From Gordonia prachuapensis (lineage in GTDB: Bacteria > Actinomycetota > Actinomycetes > Mycobacteriales > Mycobacteriaceae), in contig NZ_JAZDUE010000006.1 in assembly GCF_036350515.1 (NCBI RefSeq), positions 1 through 64,000 on the forward strand: 64,000 bases of DNA. Reading direction: 5' to 3'. The position numbers were made by a program, and so were the translations under genes. This document shows positions 61,162-64,000 of this stretch, piece by piece (within the stretch, counting starts at the first letter, position 1; each line of letters begins with the position of its first letter). The notes beneath the pieces are model-generated. The model was given only the letters and a program-made list of their open reading frames with translations, searched no databases and was not told the DNA's origin.

Positions 61162-61215
61162 GCGCACCGACGGTGTGGCGCACCGCGGCGGCCCGAGGAT
61201 CGCCGCCGGTCACCC

Positions 61216-61221
61216 TACAAT
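61216..61221 (+). promoter_or_regulatory. -10 box of a leaderless nrtR transcript
   Basis: TACAAT is followed by seven bases and then the ATG of nrtR at 61229. This spacing puts the transcription start at the first base of the start codon, so nrtR is probably translated from a leaderless mRNA. Confidence 0.6.
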
Positions 61222-61228
61222 CGACGCC

Positions 61229-61945
61229 ATGCCGACGCCCCCGCCGAGTTCGCCCGCAGCCGCCGGGACATCGGACGTGGAGGTCGAGACGCTGACCGCC
61301 GTGTTCCAGGTGCAGGAGATGACCGCAGACACCGACCCGGTGCTGTGTGTCCTTCTCGGACACGACACGGACGGACCGTGGACGCTGCCCGGTGGCGCGG
61401 TGGCGGCCGACGCGACGCTGGAGACCAGCGCGCGACGGGCCGTCGCCGATTCGGTCGCGATCGCGAACATCGCCCACCTCGAACAGTTGGCCGTGTTCTC
61501 CGATCCACACCGGCTCCCGGGAACCCGCACCATCGCGTCGACGTATCTGGCGCTGGTCCCCAGCGATGTGCCGACCGAACTACCGCACGCCAGCGCATGG
61601 CATCCGGTCGACGCCCTGCCCACCCTGGCATTCGACCACGCAGAGATCGTCGAGGCCGCGCGGCATCGGCTCGCGGCGAAGCTGTCCTACACCAACATCG
61701 CGTTCGCGCTCGCCCCGAGTCGGTTCCCCATGTCGCAACTGTCGGAGATCTATTGCGCTGCATTGGGTTACGCGGTCGACACGACCAATCTGCTGCGCAT
61801 TCTGAGTCGCCGGGCCGTGGTGGTCGCCACCGGCACCGTCGGCAAGACCGGCCGCTCCGGGGGCCGTCCGCCCGCGCTGTACGCGTTCGCCGACAAACAA
61901 CTTCGCGTGACCGACGAGTTCGCGACCCTGCGACCGCCGATGTGA
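61229..61945 (+). CDS. nrtR: NrtR-type NUDIX transcriptional regulator of NAD synthesis
   Basis: 238 residues. The N-terminal NUDIX-like domain has DGPWTLPGGAVAADATLETS and ARRAVADSVAIANIAHLEQL, where the usual catalytic REUXEE Glu residues are replaced (RRAVADSV). Hydrolase activity is therefore unlikely, as in NrtR regulators. The C-terminal winged helix (about 145-238) has PMSQLSEIYCAALGY and GTVGKTGRSGGRPPALYAF. In mycobacteria the same gene (Rv1593c) lies by nadA. It should repress nadA-nadC and sense ADP-ribose or NAD-related ligands. It converges on the map gene. Confidence 0.85.
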   Translation: MPTPPPSSPAAAGTSDVEVETLTAVFQVQEMTADTDPVLCVLLGHDTDGPWTLPGGAVAADATLETSARRAVADSVAIANIAHLEQLAVFSDPHRLPGTRTIASTYLALVPSDVPTELPHASAWHPVDALPTLAFDHAEIVEAARHRLAAKLSYTNIAFALAPSRFPMSQLSEIYCAALGYAVDTTNLLRILSRRAVVVATGTVGKTGRSGGRPPALYAFADKQLRVTDEFATLRPPM

Positions 61946-61951
61946 CCCGCT

Positions 61952-62713
61952 TCAGGCGGTGAGGACCTCGGCAATGGTGTCGGTGACGGCGATCGTGTGC
62001 TCGCTGTGCGCGGTGCGGGAACCGTCGGCGGACCGGATCGTCCAGCCGTCCGGATCGTAGACGATGTCCGAGGTGCTGTGCGCCAGCCACGGTTCCAGCG
62101 CCAGGGTCAGGCCGGGCCGCAACCGCATGCCGGTTCCCCGGCGCCCCTGGTTGGACACGTGCGGATCCTCATGCATCGTCCGACCCAGGCCGTGCCCGCC
62201 GAACATGGTGTTGACCGGGAATCCCCGCTCGGTGCAGACCGTGCCGATCGCGGCCGAGATGTCGCCGAGCCGATTGCCGGGTCGCGCGGCGTCGATCCCG
62301 GCGGCCAATGCCAGCCGGGTGGTCTCGACCAGGAATGCGTCGTCGTCGCGCGGGGAACCGACGATCACCGTCCGGGCCGAGTCGGCGACCCACCCATCGA
62401 TCGCCACGGCGATGTCCATACTCAGCACATCCCCGTCGGCGAGCACCTCGTCGTGCGGAAGACCGTGCAGCACCGCGTCGTTGAGGGAAAGGCAGATCAC
62501 GTTCCGGAAGGGCCCGCGGCCGAAGGACGGCGCGTAGTCCCAGTAGCACGACACCGCCCCGCGTCGCTCGATCAGCTCGCGTGCCCGCATCTCGAGGTCG
62601 AGCAGGTTGATGCCCGGCTCGGCGCGCGCTGACAGGTCGTCGAGCAGGTCGGCGATGAATCGTCCGGTCACCCGCATGGCGGCGACCTCGTCGCGACTCT
62701 TCAGTTCGATCAC
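61952..62713 (-). CDS. map: Methionine aminopeptidase, type I
   Basis: 253 residues from GTG 62713, with GGAGAGG upstream. The five metal ligands are found: Asp in VLSMDIAVAIDGWVADSART (two), His in FGGHGLGRTMHEDP, Glu in LTLALEPWLAH and Glu in TAHSEHTIAVTDT. It removes N-terminal Met from new proteins. There is no SH3-linker N-terminal extension. It shares a promoter region with a divergent XRE regulator, and that region holds two GGTATTT-type palindromes. Confidence 0.93.
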   Translation of the reverse strand: MIELKSRDEVAAMRVTGRFIADLLDDLSARAEPGINLLDLEMRARELIERRGAVSCYWDYAPSFGRGPFRNVICLSLNDAVLHGLPHDEVLADGDVLSMDIAVAIDGWVADSARTVIVGSPRDDDAFLVETTRLALAAGIDAARPGNRLGDISAAIGTVCTERGFPVNTMFGGHGLGRTMHEDPHVSNQGRRGTGMRLRPGLTLALEPWLAHSTSDIVYDPDGWTIRSADGSRTAHSEHTIAVTDTIAEVLTA

Positions 62714-62733
62714 GATGCCCTCTCCGCTGTGTC

Positions 62734-62792
62734 GGTATTTAAATACCACTTCCCGCCTCACGGTACGCGACGTCATCGGTATTTTCATACCG
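62734..62792. promoter_or_regulatory. Two related palindromes between map and the XRE gene
   Basis: GGTATTTAAATACC (62734-62747, perfect 14-bp palindrome) and CGGTAT-TTTC-ATACCG (62777-62792) share the half-site GGTATTT and lie 44 bp apart centre to centre, about four helical turns. They are probably operators of the XRE protein encoded next to them. Confidence 0.65.
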
Positions 62793-62811
62793 GTCCGGGT
62801 TAGGGTTGGGC

Positions 62812-63072
62812 ATGGTGCGCGCCCCGCTGACCCCCGAACAGATCGCCGCCGGCCGACGGCTCGGCGGGGTGCTGCGGGAATCCCGTGCCGACCGGACGGT
62901 CGCCGACGTCGCCGACCGCGCGGGGATCTCCCCGGAGACGTTGCGCAAGATCGAGAGCGGGAGATTGCTGACCCCGTCGTTCGCGACGGTCGTCGCGTTG
63001 GCCCGATCGCTCGAGGTGCCGGTCGAGAAGCTCGCCGACGTCGTCGTCGGCAGCCCGGTCCAGACCGGCTGA
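62812..63072 (+). CDS. XRE-family HTH regulator
   Basis: 86 residues, almost all one Cro/CI-type helix-turn-helix: ADRTVADVADRAGISPETLR, KIESGRLLTPSFATVVALAR and SLEVPVEKLADVVVG. The small size, with no ligand domain, suggests a direct DNA-binding switch. It is divergent from map, so it probably controls itself and map through the two palindromes upstream. It converges on the DUF2567 gene. Confidence 0.85.
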   Translation: MVRAPLTPEQIAAGRRLGGVLRESRADRTVADVADRAGISPETLRKIESGRLLTPSFATVVALARSLEVPVEKLADVVVGSPVQTG

Positions 63073-63097
63073 GCGGGTCGCCCGGCGGAGGTGCCGG

Positions 63098-63733
63098 TCA
63101 GCCGGCCGCGGCCGGTTCGTGCATTTCGTCGAGGTCGCCGACACCCAGATCCGCGGTGCGCGACGCCAGCGCCGCACCCAGGTAGAACAGGGCGGCGGCC
63201 AGCGGTGCACAGACGAACAGGACCCAGCTGCCACCGAATCCGCCGCGTACGGCTCCGTCGAGCCACAGGTCGGGGACGACGTAGAAGGTCGATCCCACCG
63301 GCATCGCCCGCGGATCCTCGAATCGCCAGTCGACCACCCAGGTGCCGACGACGGCCGCCACGATCGAGCCGGCCACCGTCGCCGCCGCGACGACGACGAA
63401 TCCGACCGGCCCGCGCCAGGCCCGACATGCGATCCAGCCGATGAGCACCGCGATGATGCCGTACCCGAACAACAGCAATGCGAAGGTGCCGACCGCCGCG
63501 AACTCCGAACCGAACGCGGTGGCGGGCACGATCGCCGAATCCGCGGACACGACCCGGCCGGTCAAGGCCGGCGTCACCACCGCCCACAGCACCCCGACGA
63601 CGACGCCGAGCAGGACGATCGCGCCGGCGACCGCGGCCAGCGCGGCGATCGGCCGGTCGGCCGAGTGCCGTCGCAAGGTGGCCGCGGGCGACTCTTCGGG
63701 GATGACCGGCGCGCTCGGCGCCGGGTCGGTCAC
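63098..63733 (-). CDS. DUF2567 membrane protein (Rv1591-like)
   Basis: 211 residues from GTG 63733, which overlaps the bsaP stop as GTGA. Four membrane helices are seen: IAALAAVAGAIVLLGVVVGV, FAAVGTFALLLFGYGIIAVL, VGFVVVAAATVAGSIVAAVV and FVCAPLAAALFYLGAALASR. A conserved-looking loop, FEDPRAMPVGSTFYVVPDLW, lies between the last two. Equivalent genes lie next to the biotin auxiliary protein gene in mycobacteria. Function unknown. Confidence 0.8.
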   Translation of the reverse strand: MTDPAPSAPVIPEESPAATLRRHSADRPIAALAAVAGAIVLLGVVVGVLWAVVTPALTGRVVSADSAIVPATAFGSEFAAVGTFALLLFGYGIIAVLIGWIACRAWRGPVGFVVVAAATVAGSIVAAVVGTWVVDWRFEDPRAMPVGSTFYVVPDLWLDGAVRGGFGGSWVLFVCAPLAAALFYLGAALASRTADLGVGDLDEMHEPAAAG

Positions 63734-64000
63734 CGTTGTCCCAGTTCGGTCGAGTCGACCGTCCCGTGACGCGAACAGCGCGCACCCCAGCCGTCGGGGC
63801 GCACCTGCACCACCATCCGCCGGCCGCACTGCCCGCAGAACCGCGGCGGTTCGAGGCCCATCCGAGCCGAGGTCGGGACGGCGTCGGCCGCCTGGAGTTC
63901 GAGTTCCAGGCCGGTGTAGACGCCGAACCGGCACGGCTGGGCGAGCGGGCCGGGGATCTCGGGCGCGACGGGTGACGGGGCCAGGGTGGGCGCGGGGTCC
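63730..64000 (-). CDS. bsaP: Biotin synthase auxiliary protein, 5' end outside the window
   Basis: The last 89 residues are visible and the start is beyond the right edge. The C-terminus RFCGQCGRRMVVQVRPDGW, then GARCSRHGTVDSTELGQR, has CxxC plus a further Cys and His and matches the Rv1590/BsaP pattern. Before it lies FGVYTGLELELQAADAVP, after a Pro/Ala-rich stretch. BsaP supports biotin synthase turnover in mycobacteria, and bioB lies just upstream there, so bioB is expected beyond the window. Confidence 0.75.
   Translation of the reverse strand, partial: DPAPTLAPSPVAPEIPGPLAQPCRFGVYTGLELELQAADAVPTSARMGLEPPRFCGQCGRRMVVQVRPDGWGARCSRHGTVDSTELGQR

Overview
The window is high-GC DNA from an actinobacterium of the mycolic-acid group (Mycobacteriales). 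The stretch bsaP - DUF2567 - nrtR - nadA - nadC - hisDCBHA - impA - hisFI - trpE - TIGR02234 - trpCBA - lgt - pyk - tesB follows the gene order known from Mycobacterium tuberculosis (about Rv1590 to Rv1618). The interspersed GC-rich repeats near 36 kb and the overall gene set fit Gordonia best; the genus is an inference. No rRNA, tRNA or CRISPR array was recognised.

Layout. 1-1.4 kb: an IS3-family transposase end and a frameshifted IS256-family transposase. 1.6-7.6 kb: DUF2236 oxygenase/TetR pair, GNAT enzyme, LysP-like permease, ammonium transporter with a coupled small membrane protein. 7.7-11.6 kb: succinate dehydrogenase 1 operon (small protein, anchor, SdhA, SdhB). 11.9-14.5 kb: a free-standing adenylation-carrier-thioesterase protein. 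14.5-23 kb: small transcription units (hydrolase/MarR, DUF1801, amidotransferase, secreted protein, DoxX, DASS transporter, hemerythrin, phosphoribosyltransferase, DUF2461, YchJ). 23-25.3 kb: a PTS IIBCA permease. 25.3-29.5 kb: the most unusual locus, an operon of a tandem-repeat peptide, a cupin-4/JmjC-type oxygenase and a thioredoxin-like ferredoxin, divergent from an MFS exporter. 29.5-36 kb: SHOCT and DUF6325 proteins, acyl-CoA ligase, BacA-type ABC transporter, TesB. 36-44 kb: pyruvate kinase and glutamate synthase. 44-60 kb: a nearly continuous minus-strand run lgt-trp-his-nad. 60-64 kb: LuxR-type regulator, NrtR, methionine aminopeptidase/XRE pair, DUF2567 and an incomplete bsaP.

How it fits together. 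The his and trp genes overlap by a few bases at most junctions and share one HisA-type isomerase (PriA-like). No trpF, trpD or trpG is in the window. NrtR, encoded close to nadA, probably controls nadA-nadC through a 25-bp palindrome; nadB is absent between nadA and nadC. Several regulators or transporters carry clear inverted repeats in their promoters: MarR, XRE/MAP, LysP and DoxX.

Best candidate for an undescribed system: the repeat peptide / cupin-4 / Suc-Fer ferredoxin operon at 25.3-27.7 kb. The last two repeat units differ at five bases, all synonymous in the acidic frame. That argues for selection on the peptide and suggests a multi-core, post-translationally hydroxylated product.
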